Part shown: positions 23,421 to 36,578 of the stretch, one piece after another
How positions within the stretch are numbered: position 1 is the stretch's first letter
Layout of the letters: the number at the start of each line of letters is the position of its first letter
Source: Erythrocercus mccallii
Lineage: Eukaryota; Chordata; Aves; Passeriformes; Dicruridae
Length of the DNA stretch: 64,000 nucleotides
Reading direction: 5' to 3'
Assembly: GCA_013397435.1 (NCBI GenBank)
Contig: VZRG01002580.1
Location: 30,593 to 94,592 of the forward strand
The notes under the pieces: model-generated
Seen by the model: the letters and a program-made list of their open reading frames with translations, nothing else
Databases searched by the model: none
Told to the model about the DNA's origin: nothing
Made by a program: the position numbers and the translations under genes

Positions 23421-26400
23421 GGCAGGGGACCAAACAAATGGATGTCATGAATAATACAGGGTTTGACAGAGCTGTTCAGGCTAAATCAAGCACAGAATAA
23501 TACAAAAATGGATCTGGCTGGGCAGCAGAGCTTACATTTGTGGACTTAATACAAATTACTTTGACCAACGTCTTGTTAAGATGTGGACTGATTGTTGTCG
23601 TTTATGGCAAGATTCATCTGTAGCCCTGTTAACACCATCTGACCAACTTTCCAGGCAATCCTGCTATGGCTTGCAGTATGCTGCAGAAAAGATGGCATTA
23701 CCAGGGAACTCAAATCTCAACTGTGTTGCCCAATTCTAAAATTAGAATGCTCTACAGAATTAAATTGGGATATTTATGCTAGATTTGAGCCCAGAGTTGT
23801 TTGCTTTGTTGAGACACTGAGAGAAAGTAGTAATCCGAATGTGAAATGAAATTCCTATCAACAGCATGTGCACTCTTACTTAAAAGAAAGTAAATAAAAA
23901 CAATAAACAGTTGGGAGAAAAAAAATCATTATATTAGCAGAATCTCTGTTATCTGGAACTTAAATCCTGACATGAGAACATGAAATTTCTGTTTTGCACT
24001 GCCTTTAAATGCAACATCCCAATTACACTATCCATCATTCTTCTTCACTTTGAAGGAACAGTTTTTCCAACTAAGTGCCCAAATAATTAATCTTTCAGGT
24101 GATTAGTTCCACCTAGAAATTACTTTCCTCCTAATAACAGGGTCTTGCTTGGAGAAGAATCCTCCAATCTATGTGATATATGTTAATAGCCAATTCTGTA
24201 GCCACTCACAAACTGGAAAGATTTTACTGAAAAGTTCTTCATTACTAAATAAGTACAGGGCATAAAACATAATGCTATTTTAAATTTGTGTTATGCCATG
24301 AAGAAGCCAGAGCCATGAACAACGTCCCCAACTACAGCACACAGCGACAGCCTATGAATCTGCTAAATTTCCAAAACTCTTGTTAGCAGGAGTTCTATTA
24401 AAAATCTATTTGTAGAACCAAGAATAGTTTTAGTAATTATTAGAATATGAAGTACCGAGCAACACCCAATGGAAAAAGGATCTCATACTTTTTGCTAATA
24501 AGAAGAGCATCAAGAAGGGATTTGTAACAGTTCCAAGGTTCTTCCAAATAAAATCCTATTTGCTCAAGACAATTCTTATTCTTAGTGATAGAGAGAGTTC
24601 TATCAAATCTTATATATGATCTCGAAACAGTCAGCCTTCTGTGTTTTCATATTGTTCAATTTGAACCCATGTTCTTGTAGCAACTTTGTCAGGGAACTGC
24701 TTGTTCTGTGGCAGAGACTAACGCACACCAGGCAGGATGGCAGTGTCTGTAAGCAAGGCAAGCAAAACTGAGGCCAGAAATCACTCCTGCTGCTGGTGTG
24801 CAAACGAGAAAAGGGTGCTACACTGCACAGAGAGCTGCAAGGAGCTTTCATGGCTTTGTTTTGCGCTGTGTTCCTGGAGAGGCACAGCAAACGTACTGAA
24901 ACAAGAAAATTATTCCATTTTCTCTCCATGTTCGTTAATGGAGGGACACAGTTTGCAAAGTATTCAAGTAAGAAGTAACAAGCTCTTTTTTCAAGGCTAA
25001 GACAATTCTGCTGCATCTCTGAGAGATGCCCGGCCCTTCCCCAAAGGCTTTGCAACGTGAAAAACAGCTACGGCCTCAATACCACAGCAGACTGCCTCGC
25101 TCTGAAATGGGGGAGATCCCCAGCACCAGCACAAAGTCATGGAGGCACAGGAGCAAAGTGTGTTGGATGAGCTCCTACAGAGGCAGGCACAGCTGCCTGG
25201 GCACAGCCCAGCACTAATGTAACTATACAGATAATGAAACTATAAAAAGCAACTTAACCATTTGGAGTGTACCGCTGCACAGCCTGGCTCAGTGCATGCC
25301 TGGGGAGAACACACCTTGTGTAGTTTTGCAATATGGAATTCTTCTGTGTGGAATACAAAAAGAAATTCACTAACAACCTTACATACCGCATCTACCACAT
25401 TTTAAAGAAGCAAAAGGTATTCTTGCAACAGCTTGTCCTTTCCCTTACTGCACCAAATTTCAGGGAAGACATGTTACAATAATGTTAATCTCCATTTATT
25501 ACTTACTCCAGTTTTGTTACTACCTTGCCAAATCCTCCTCTTGCCTTTAGCCTTTCTGTCTGGATGCCTGGGAGATGGGGAACACAAACACCAACTTGTA
25601 CTGAGCCTCTGCACTTTTCTCCTCAAAGAACCTTCAGCCCACAGACACGTCACAGGCCAGTTTTACTTCCAGATCTTACACACAAACCAAGAGACTAAGA
25701 TGGGAAGTGGTGAACAACTTTAATATATAGTGGAGTCCTATTAGCCTGCAAGTGGCCATTCTCAAGAGGTCTGATACAGCAGAACGGATGAGCAGGGAGA
25801 CAGTAAGCAGTCTCTAACATTATATTAGCCAAAGTGGCCTGATAATTATTAGTTTCTTCTGTAACATCATTTTGCTGATAATTCTTATTTAAAGATTTAA
25901 GATGACCCTGGTATCTAGTTCTGACAAGGCTTGGGAATTTTTTTGTACTATAACTATTATCTGTCTTGGCTAATGTAAAGACTCTGCTAGATAGTGGCTT
26001 TAAAGGAAGTCAAGGTGATTCCAGATTATTTGCATGTGGGCTACTTCTCTTAAATTATTCTAAACTATGAGCCTTTACTACAGGTCATTCTAACCTGAAA
26101 TATAAAACTGCTATTATAATGAAATCCTCTGGGATTCAACACTCAACAGCAAAACTTCCTTTGTGCAATTCATCAACACTTATGAAATCATGATAAGCAT
26201 GACAAGGTACTTCCCAGAAAACAAAACTAAGCCTGAGAATAGTTCTCACTAAAACTACCCACATACTTAATTCTCCTGGCTATTTCTGGTGTAGAAAATT
26301 GTGTCAATAGATGTTAATCATGCTGCAGAAAAGACTAGCCCACACTTCCATGCAGATGCATAATAACGTTGATTTGGACTAGAATATTGCCTCCATCAGA

Positions 26401-29400
26401 GAGATCTGGGTTATTTGAGTCCATATTATTAAGAATAATGACTATTAGAGCAGAAATAATCAAAAATGTGCTTGCTGTTTGGAAAAGGGACTAAAACTAT
26501 AAGTACTTCTTTAATATACAAGATTACAAGTTCCTAGTTCAGAGAGAACTATACAACTTCTGACAAGTCAGCTTATCATGCTGATTTCTCATACGTGACA
26601 TCATAGTATGGTTTGAGACCTTTTTCTTTATGAAACAGGGTAAACCACAAATGTAAAACATCTGAAGAAAATGACTACATGTTGCATGGAATATTACTCA
26701 TCTATGAGAGTTTGTTCTAAAGGTACAGTTGTAATTAGTACTACTTGAAGTGCAAAGCACACTAAACAGCTGGGCTTGAAGAATTCGTTACACTGACATT
26801 TTCAAAATGTGGTGACAAAAAGCCAGTACTTAAAGCATACTGACATGCATGTTAATAAAACACACTTTAAAATTGCTACAAAGTAACATTTCTATATTCA
26901 CAGTATAAAGAATATATGCATATCTCAGAAGTTCCTAAATTCTGGAGATGCTGAACAAATACATATTTTGAGAAAAGATACTATACACATTTAGTTCTCC
27001 TACGTAATGTAAATATGTACCCTTTTTGCAAATATGTATGTGATACACTAGTTAGCCAATCTGTCTCTGAAGAAATTAACATTAGTTTGCAGCAAATAGA
27101 GTTTTCCTGACAGCAAGATTCTTCAGGTAGAATTCTGTTAAAGAGTTTGAGCTGTTGAAAATTTGCAACTATCTGGCTAATTTCACACTCAGTAGAGCAA
27201 TTCTTTTCTGGGCATTAGCTATTAGAATATGCCACAATCAGATGCATTTTAATCCCTGCTGCTTTCTGTCATTTTCAAAACATAATTTTCAGCTATTTAA
27301 ACTTTTGGGCTGCAGAGTTTGCACAAAATCATTTCTCATAATCTTTCAAAACTCCTTACAAACCCATTGGAATTCAAGGTTTACATTATTTCCCGCAGAC
27401 TCTAAATTCTTTGTTTGAAATATTGCATTGCGTACACTAGAAAGTTGCCATCATTCATTGGGAACTTCCTGAAAACCTGAATATTTCAGGGCTGAAATAA
27501 ATACAAAGGGTGAGGGCAATGGGAGATTGCAGAGCCTACAGATGAAAGTTTTCAGAAAATTTGGTCAATCTCTTCAGTCCTTATTCATCTAAACCCAATG
27601 AAGAGGTGAGTGACGAGAATTAACAGGTGCCATAGAACTGGAAACAGTAGGTCCAGTGATGATCCTGGAGGTTTTTATCATGGTGTGCAGCACATTGTTC
27701 CTTCTCTTTAAAATGCTGGCCCCAGTCTATTCATTATTTGAATTAAAGTCATGGGGGAAAAAAAGATATAATAAAATTTTCCTTTTTCTGCATTTAATCA
27801 GCTATAAAAATGGAAAAGAAAACTTTTAAATCCTGAATTAGAGGAGCTGAAGGAGACTGGAACAGGCCAGAAGCTGTTTCCATGCCTCAGCAGGTGGTAG
27901 GTGCCTGCTCAGGGCTCCAGAGGCACCACAGCAAAGGGCAGGGAGGACACAGCAGTGGATGGGAGCTTCTCTGGAGCCATGAGTCAAAGAGCTGGGGGGG
28001 GAACATGGGCCAAACCTGAGCTTCCTTGTCTCCTCAATCTCCCCACAGCCTGGTATGTGAATACTCAGAGATCACAGGCAGGCTGGGGCTCCAGGAGGCC
28101 TCTCACCTCACAGCCCAAAGAGCTTTATGGCAGGAATGCATTTCTTCACACGACAGCAGCGGCACTGCAGGTACAAATGGGATGGGGCTGCTGATGTTTG
28201 TTAAACATCTTTCACTGGGGAACCTCCTTTATTGCCAGCACCCACTGGTGGGGAAAACCACCATAAATTCTGCCCTTTTCCATTTTAAGACTTCTATAAT
28301 ACTTGACCTACCACCAGACCTTGATAAACTCTCCTCGAAACAAATACACGTAGAAAGAAGCTTGTTTTTCAGAAGGTGTATTACCACAAGAGAGCTCCAG
28401 AAAGTAATACTACTAGCTAATTTTGAAAACTCAAAGCAGTCCCCCAAAAATGAAAAGTTACAACTTTTACAAAACAAAGAAAACCCCAGAACTCCATCCC
28501 CATTTTCTACAGAGATAGCTCAAAATTTGCATTGAAAATATTGAAATATGTAAGGTACAAGATCTTTCTTTGCCAGCATTTCTACATTGCATTACAGTCA
28601 CGCTCAAGCAATGTTTTAATTTTGAAGTGTTGAGACACCATTTTTGGACCTGAAAACTCATTTTGTCTTCTTGCTGTTAGCACTTCATGTTTCATATCCT
28701 TCAAAATAAGAAATCTAAGAAGAAGTCTAATCAGAACACTGTCATTTCAATGGAATTATCTTTTCCCCATCAACTGCAGGTCACTATGCAGCTCTTCAGT
28801 GCAAATTTCAGTTGTGAATTTCACTGTTACAAAAGGTAGAAGACTATCAGGAATGAAATGAAAAATTATTTAAAATCATGTCCTACCTGCTTGTCTCTGG
28901 AAGTGTTTCAGAGTTTGGAAAGATGAATTACAGCTAGAATAAATAAAGTGCATTTAACTCTGTGCTTCTGTCCCATCTTTCTGTTTATTGTTCAGACTTC
29001 GCATTCATCTTACTGTTAGGACTTCCAGTCTCTCTGAAGTTCATGAGAATTCCCAAGGAGATGGGTTTCCACCACTTTAAGAAGAGAATCTCATATGATA
29101 AGCATGTGAGCAGCTTCTTTGTTCAAACCAATCTCATGACTCCCTTTGAAGGTAATCCTTTAGAAGTCTCATGACCCATCTCTCTGCCCAGAGGGTATTT
29201 TCATCTCATGGTGGAACAAGGCACAACAAATCTACTTTGATAGTGCCCAAATCTCCAATTTGTTAAACCTCCTTTCCTCTCTTCAAACAGTGGATGTACT
29301 AGCTGTAAAAATGCCAGCACTGCAGAAAGGCTAAAGCAGGAGCTGAAACTTTTAATTTGAAGTATCCCCTCCCTTCTGCTAATATATCAACGCTATTTGC

Positions 29401-32400
29401 ATAATTGAGACAATTGGACATAATAGTCCTTTCAGGGGTCCTCATTAGATGTACAGCTCTACATTCTTTGAGAAGAAGAAAAAAGGAGGTCATACAGCAT
29501 TAATTATATCTAATCCTTTTTAGAACAATTTGAAGTTGGGCAAAATGCTGTACTAAAACAGCTGAAGTCGTAAATAAGCCATTAATTTTGTAACTTTACA
29601 TATCACATGCATTTTCATACCCTGTTGCCTTTGTCAATATAATTAATTCCTTTGCTGACAAGGGCTTGTTTGCATCTCCTAATACTTTAAAACCACCAAT
29701 AGCACAGGACCTACTACCTGTGTTGCAGGTAGTTCTTTGTTTTAAATTTCAACACTTGCCTTGCTGAGCCAGGGGCTAAAATAATTGCCATAATGCAACA
29801 GATAAAGGTGAGATCCAGAATCACTCCTAAGGATCCTGCTGGATCTAAAGGCTGGAGCTAAAGGCTGCCTGCCTGCTCCTGCTGCATTGCACTGTTAAGA
29901 CTCTAAACTCATTTCCCTGTTCCTATAACTTATCTCCAATGTACTGAACACATGCCCAACTGTAGCTGGCAACAAAGTATTTTACAGATATAATTTCAAC
30001 TTCTGTCTGCCCTAAATGGCAAAGGGTGCAGCTGAAACAGTTTTGGTTTAGAACTAGACCCTGGGCTTCCTAGTGAGACAAAGTTCCTGCTGGCTTTACC
30101 AGAAAAACAATGGGGTATGGAAGATTCTTGAAAGGTCTGCACAGAAATGGAGGGAGGACACACAGTGAAGTCCACAGATGTTTCTTTTTCCAGTGGAAAT
30201 CAAATTTGAGAGGCCTTTTTGGATGCCTCTGTTATCTAGAACGTGGGATACTCTGTGAACTACAAAAGATGACCCATTGGAAAACAAATATTCTCAAAGA
30301 TATAAAAGCCAAAAAATTAATACAAAAAGGTGATTTGGACACAAGCCCCTTCTGAAAAGGGAATGCGGACATGAAATGCGGTTTGTTTTTTTGGCTAGGT
30401 ACTCTATTGCAATGGAAGTTTAAAAGGATTTAATTCCTCTCTGCTCCTGAACAAGTTCTCCTTGGCCAGTCACTATGTAAGAATGGGAGTTGTATCTACA
30501 GTACCTGCATTTGGAAGGCACAACACATTTTAAGAACAAATATTAGAAACATCACCCCTGTGTGTTTTGTTCTTCCATCTGTTAGCCCAAACTGCAATGA
30601 CAGAAATGCACACCTGAGAAAGTACAGCTTTTGTAAAAATCAAACACAAGTTTTGCAGATTCTTTCCTTATCAGAAATCTGATGAACATACAGTTTGCCA
30701 TCATTTCCCTTTGGCAACACCGTAACTGCTCTGACACCTCAGTTTAAGACTGAAAGACAACTAAGATATGCATCTACCCAAAAAGAACAAAGCTGTAACT
30801 ATTAAAGACTTCAGTTTAAGGTGACTGAGATCAAAGACCCCTCTACAGGCAATAAGAACACTTTCCTCACTTGTTATTGCAAATAAAGAACAACTTTTGA
30901 TATTGTTGAAAACCACACTTCTCAGACTTAGAATTTTAAGCAATGCCACAGCTTGTCAGGACGTCTACACTGAATGTTCCGAACAGTACTTCAGACAACA
31001 CATAACTCTGTCTCTCTAAAAATATAATGGTAATAACACAATAGTTATAGAATACAATAGGAATTAACCAGCATGTTCCAGGCGTGGGTTGGGGAACAGC
31101 CCTGTAAAAGCAAAGGGCCTTATACACATTGTGTGTAAAATAAACCGAAACCAAGTTGGCTGAAAACCTAATAAACATGCACTTCTGTTGTTAAGGGCAA
31201 ACTGTCTGCTGTGCTTACCGTCTGAAAAGCCTATGACAAAATTCTGCATGGTAAGAGGAAGAAACTGCTGGCATTTAATTCTAAATATATAATTCTGCCA
31301 AGTTCAGCCAAAGTGCTCATTCAGAGTTCAAAGGAATAACACACATGAGTGAAAAAAATTACATTCTCAGAGAAAAAGCCACTAGACAAAGGATAGTTTT
31401 CATGGATGCCTGCACTCATACTATGGGAAGGCTCACAGCACTTGGAGTTTGTTTTGTGACATGGCTTGATATAAATGCACTGTGAAGGAAAGGGATAAAG
31501 ATATGCATCTCTGCTGCCCTCACTGTGACTGTCTCAGAAAAAATTGCCTTGGTTTCCAACAGTACCCATATGCCTACAGGGTTTAAGCAGCAAGGAAGAA
31601 CTCATTAATTTGGTTTTATTGATTTAAACAGTATTTTCATATACAATAGAGTCCACACTAAAAAAAGCTTTAATTACATCCTTCACTTTCAAACCACACC
31701 CTTATTACTCTCACCAGCAAAATAAAAATATTCTTGCTTCACTGATAGCAAACAACTTACTTACTTTCAAAAATTAACAAGTTTATTACAAGTGCTGCAA
31801 ATCCCATACCCAGGTAATCAGTTATATTTATGTAGGAATAATGGACAGCTGCCATAACTTTTCCCAAGTAGTAAGTTTTGTTTGGCATGTTTGATAGCTG
31901 ACTCACTGAATGCAGTTAATAGCCTTTTTAACAAAAAGATAAAACACATGACACTTCCCTGATCTGATGCATTTGCTGGTCTCTCCCAAATGTCTGTCAA
32001 TGAAATAAACACAATGTATCATTTCTGATCAGATACTTATTGGTCTTGAAACTATTCCCCTAATAAAAGCAAATTAATTCAAAAAGTATGAAGGGAATTC
32101 TTTTCCCCCGAATTTCTTTTTCAGTGTTTATCTAGCATTCTCTGAGAGCTTTCAAGGCATATCATACAGACACTCGAGCATATACAGATCAAAAGTAAAA
32201 TTCATGGATAGCAAACGTGGGAGCTGAACTTTGAAATACTGAAATGCCCTGTAAGATGCAATGTTTAAGTTTTTGTGTGTAAGACTATTTGTAAAACTGT
32301 ACATGAGTAGGAACTAAGATAGACTACATAAAAAACACCTAAGGTATATATTGTAATCTTCATTTCCACATTATCAGACCAAATCCAAAACTTAAAATGC

Positions 32401-35400
32401 CCCTGTAAACTATAAACGTGAAAGTCACAAAGGAGTGAGCAGTAATTACAATGTGACATAATTAAGAAAATGTTGAAGAAGGGGAGAGGATGGCAAAACC
32501 ACAAAACCCAGTGTCAAAATCCTCTTGGATCCAAGTTTCATCATTTGAGAAGAACCAAATGATACTTACAAGCCAAACCTGTTGTCATAACAGAGAAAAA
32601 CTGCAGCTCAAGGAAGCCTCTATTTCTTTTATAGCTGAATTAAAGCTTGAACCAATCACCAGGAGTTCACAGAATAAACCACTACTAACTAGAGAAAATT
32701 GTGATGAGCATTAATACAAATGTCACAGCTACAGATGCCAGAATAGATGAGAAATTATGAGATAATCATGTCACTGTGACTGCTGTGGTACAGACAAGGC
32801 AGGGCTGGCACCTCCCTTACTGCACTGTGGGCTTAAGCACAGCACTGTCTGTAGCCTCTATAACGCCAATAAAACCTGAATTCATTCATAAAAGCCAAAA
32901 TGTAACCCCAAAGAAGACACAGTTTGATAGCAAAATGATCATAAACCCTCTTCCTACCAGTGATGAATTACCCAGGCATTCTCAGTGTGGAACAACTGAT
33001 ACAAATAACAACTCAACAGCCTTGAAGTGTAATCAATTAACAGTATAACCCATGAACAGAAGTGGTGAGAAATGGCTTAATTCCCAATCTGGTTCCTATA
33101 ACCCAAACTACATTTATTGACATGTGATAATCTCTGCACAAAAAGGGTTTGGATGGAATGGAATTATCTGTCTAGTTTGAACTACAGACTATTATCCTCA
33201 GCAAAGGCATTATGACCTTAAGTAGGATCTGATGAAACCACACAGTGCAGCAGCAATAAAAAATACGTTCCCTTTATTCTCTCCTTTATACAATCCACTC
33301 CTTCCCTCCCAATCTACAATCCATTGAAAACACCTAGTTCCTGGAAAATATATATATACCGCTGCTTATGCAGGGAATAAGTGCTTTTAGGTGGACAGGA
33401 CTATAAAATAAAATTGATTGCTTCTTTCAGCTTTGTGGTAGCGTCACTGCAATTCTTCTCTGGATGACAGAGACGTATAACTAAGTTAAATAATTGGCTT
33501 CTTTTCTGCCCAGGTTTAACTCTGAATTCATCTGCACCACTCCTGTTGAGTTATGTCAAATGATTGGAATTGAAAGAGTATTTTTAAAGCAGAACAGACA
33601 AGAATTGACACAACTTTCTTTCATCTGGTGCTAATGTAAGAAAGGCTGTTCAAGCCTATGACAAGTGTGAGGGAAATGAGGTTTTTTTGGCAAGGTTTCA
33701 CCCACTGATATGTGTTTCTGTAATACAGTCAAGTGCCATAAGTACTACTCCTCCCTAATGGAAAGCTTTTAAACTTCATATAGCAACAGTGGCAATTGCA
33801 TACGTTTCACAATTCTCCTTCCCCCACCTCCCTTTTTTGGTGCTTGAAGAGGCTTTGTACAGAAAAAACCAGCAAAGAACTGTGTGTTCTGCTTAAGCAC
33901 AACTGACATCAAAGATAAGCTGTGACAAAGAAGAAAAAGGTGCTGATCGCTCAGGGCAGCAACACACCAGTGCCATCCATGCCAGCAGCTCCACGGGGGA
34001 CTGAGCATTGAATTCCTCTCCTACCTGGACTGCTCCCATCCAGCTTTTAACACAAAGGCATTTGCTTAACTCTTGATTTTGTAAATGTTTAACTCGATTC
34101 TGTAAACGCTTACACACGTGCTTAATTTACAGCCATGATGAACCCACAGACTGCCACAAAATTATGCCATACCCAGAAAGCTGTTCACAGTCAATATGTC
34201 TATGTATACACAAACCAGTGTCTTTACAATAAAGAGAACACTGTGTGTCACCAGCTGGGTTCATCTGAAGAGTTTAATGTACAAACTCCCACTTAGCCTT
34301 ACACAGTAGGCAGCTATGTACCTGCTGATTAAAGTTTGTGAAGTTACTGTTCAACCCAAGCAAAACAGCTTGGAGGCATTCTGGAATCCTGGGACATTTG
34401 ACTGGAAATCTGCTGTCATAAACTCAGGTCCCACTGATCAATATGGGTTAAGATAAATTAAAACCACAGTGTGTTGCTGAAACAGTATGAGGCATTGCAG
34501 CTTTCAGCTTTGTCAAACACATTATGTTCCCCCCAGTAATTAAAACAGAAATGCCAGCAAGCAGCAAATGCTCTTGTTAGAGATTCTGAAGTTAATAATT
34601 CTTCTAAGAATTACTGGGAAGGGGAGGAAATCTCTAAATCTTATTTAGTTTCAGTAATCTTCAGCTGTATAACTGCTAAAAAAGAATTTAGGAATTTTCT
34701 CCTAGTGTATTTAGTTTTACATTTCTATGCAAGTATTTTCTCTGCTACCAAATGTAGTAGTGGCTGAAAAAAATGCAAGTGTTTCTGAGTAAATGCTCAA
34801 TTTCATTAGATGCCATGAGACGTGCATAATTTACCCTTTAAAGTTGCATTTCCAACTTTCTCCTCAGACTAGCCTTTAGAGAAAAGAAACATATAGGTTA
34901 CAATACCATCATTTCACCTTGAAATGCCACAGAGTGTGCAAGTCAGCAGGTAATTTTATACAGACAATCTTCTTGCTATTCAAGATAATCTTCAAGCTCT
35001 CTTTGACTGAGGATAGCATTTTCAAATATGGCAGCTCCAAGCTTTATTATATCCCTCTATAAAGACTGTGATGATTTAACCGACTTGGTGGTTCAGTACA
35101 GCAGCATCAGGCACAAAAGCAGAGCTAAGAGCACACCTAAGCTGAATCCTAAATGCCATTCTACAGATGCATTAAGACTTGAGCTTAAGATTTGCTACCA
35201 GTCAACCTGAGAGCTGTGCAGGACACACATCCAGTCCCTTGCACCATCACAAAAACAGCTGGAGAGGAACTGCCTCTGTCACTGGCAGCCACCAGAGCAG
35301 CATAAGCCACAAACTGCTTCAGCACAGAGGTTAAAAAGCAAAATATTTATAAAAGTTAGAGTCCAACAGCTGGTGTCTGTTGGAACAACAACTGAGAGTG

Positions 35401-36534
35401 ATACTTGATACTGAAAAAATGTATACTTTGCAATAAATTAATTTATTCTCAATGGAAGGCTGTCAAATTAATTACTTGATACGTTTCTCACAGCAAAAGA
35501 AAAAAAATGAGTTCAAACACAAGATGTTGCTGTCCATTCTCCTACCCTGTGTTAGATACTCATTGTAAGACCACTTTCCTAACTTGTCCCATGTGAGGGA
35601 AGTTCATTAAACATAGAACACAGTTTAAGAGCAAAGCAGAAGTTTTGAAATTAAAAATAAACTTAAAATAAGTAAACAGATTTTCTAATGAAACTCCGTG
35701 AGAGGCTTTATATGGGAAGACTTGACCATATCTCTATGCCTGTGTCCATCTCGTGGATGTCCATCCATGACTCATCTGAACAGATTATAAAGAATATAAA
35801 TTCAGTACAAAAGGTCTGGTACCCCTTGGATCTAGTTGGAGATGTGAATACTGGAGATGTGGAAGTACAAAATAGCAAAAAGCATCTAGGCTTCCAATCA
35901 TGCCCAATCATGGCCATGCCCATGTCCAATCAGTCAGTAAGACTGAGAGCTTGCTAAGTCAAGTCAGACACAGATTTTATGTTTGCTTGTAAAGTGCAAA
36001 ACATAAACACACACCTCATATATATGGATGTGCACGTGCAATGTATTATACATACCTCTGAAAACATTCAGCAATCCTCTGGTAATTTAGCTGTAGCAAT
36101 CACATCTATGCTGCTTTCATGTGGCAGACTGAAATCTGGGGCATTATCTCCTTTCCAAGACCTGTTCTGTAATAATCCTGCTGGAATGCACAGTGGGTAT
36201 CAATCTCCTTGGCCTGCCCTTTAAGAGTGAATGTTTCTTGTATTTCATCAAATCTATACTACAACAAGTTGCACTTACAGAATTGCAGTGCTCTGGTTAA
36301 TAAAGATATTTGTAGTATTTTTCTTTTAGATATTCTTTGGCTGGAACCCGTGAGTATTTCTCTTAGATGGATGGCTTCCCTGCTTGTTTTTCCTTTTATT
36401 TGGGAAGGAGACTATAACTAACATTGTGGGTGCACTCTGTTTGGACCATACACTTACCAGTCAATATAATTACATTAATTCTCATGGTAATTATCCATTC
36501 AGCAAAATTGTAGCACTCCACTTAGGAGGGTGGC

Positions 36535-36578
36535 AGGAAAGAAAAAAGGAGAGAGGAAGGGAGGGGAGAGGGGGAGAA
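36535..36578. repeat. Purine-rich (GA) low-complexity run
   Basis: An uninterrupted stretch of G and A on the plus strand built from GGGA/GAGA-like units. Simple sequence in intron 1; such homopurine runs can adopt triplex-type structures, but nothing here shows that it does. Confidence 0.7.

Noticed and set aside
22905..23448. Overlapping open frames of 78-165 codons on both strands
   Set aside because: The stretch is locally GC-rich, which lowers stop frequency in all frames. No family match or start context.
24603..25055. 150-codon open reading frame on the minus strand in intron 1
   Set aside because: No recognised domain, cysteine- and serine-rich shadow-like composition, other frames also open, no splice-site logic linking it to TRPM1. 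Length alone is not unusual across 64 kb and six frames.
28026..28535. 169-codon open frame on the plus strand
   Set aside because: No recognisable family, no splice partners, starts in a GC-rich patch and runs into AT-rich sequence with changing composition. Treated as chance.
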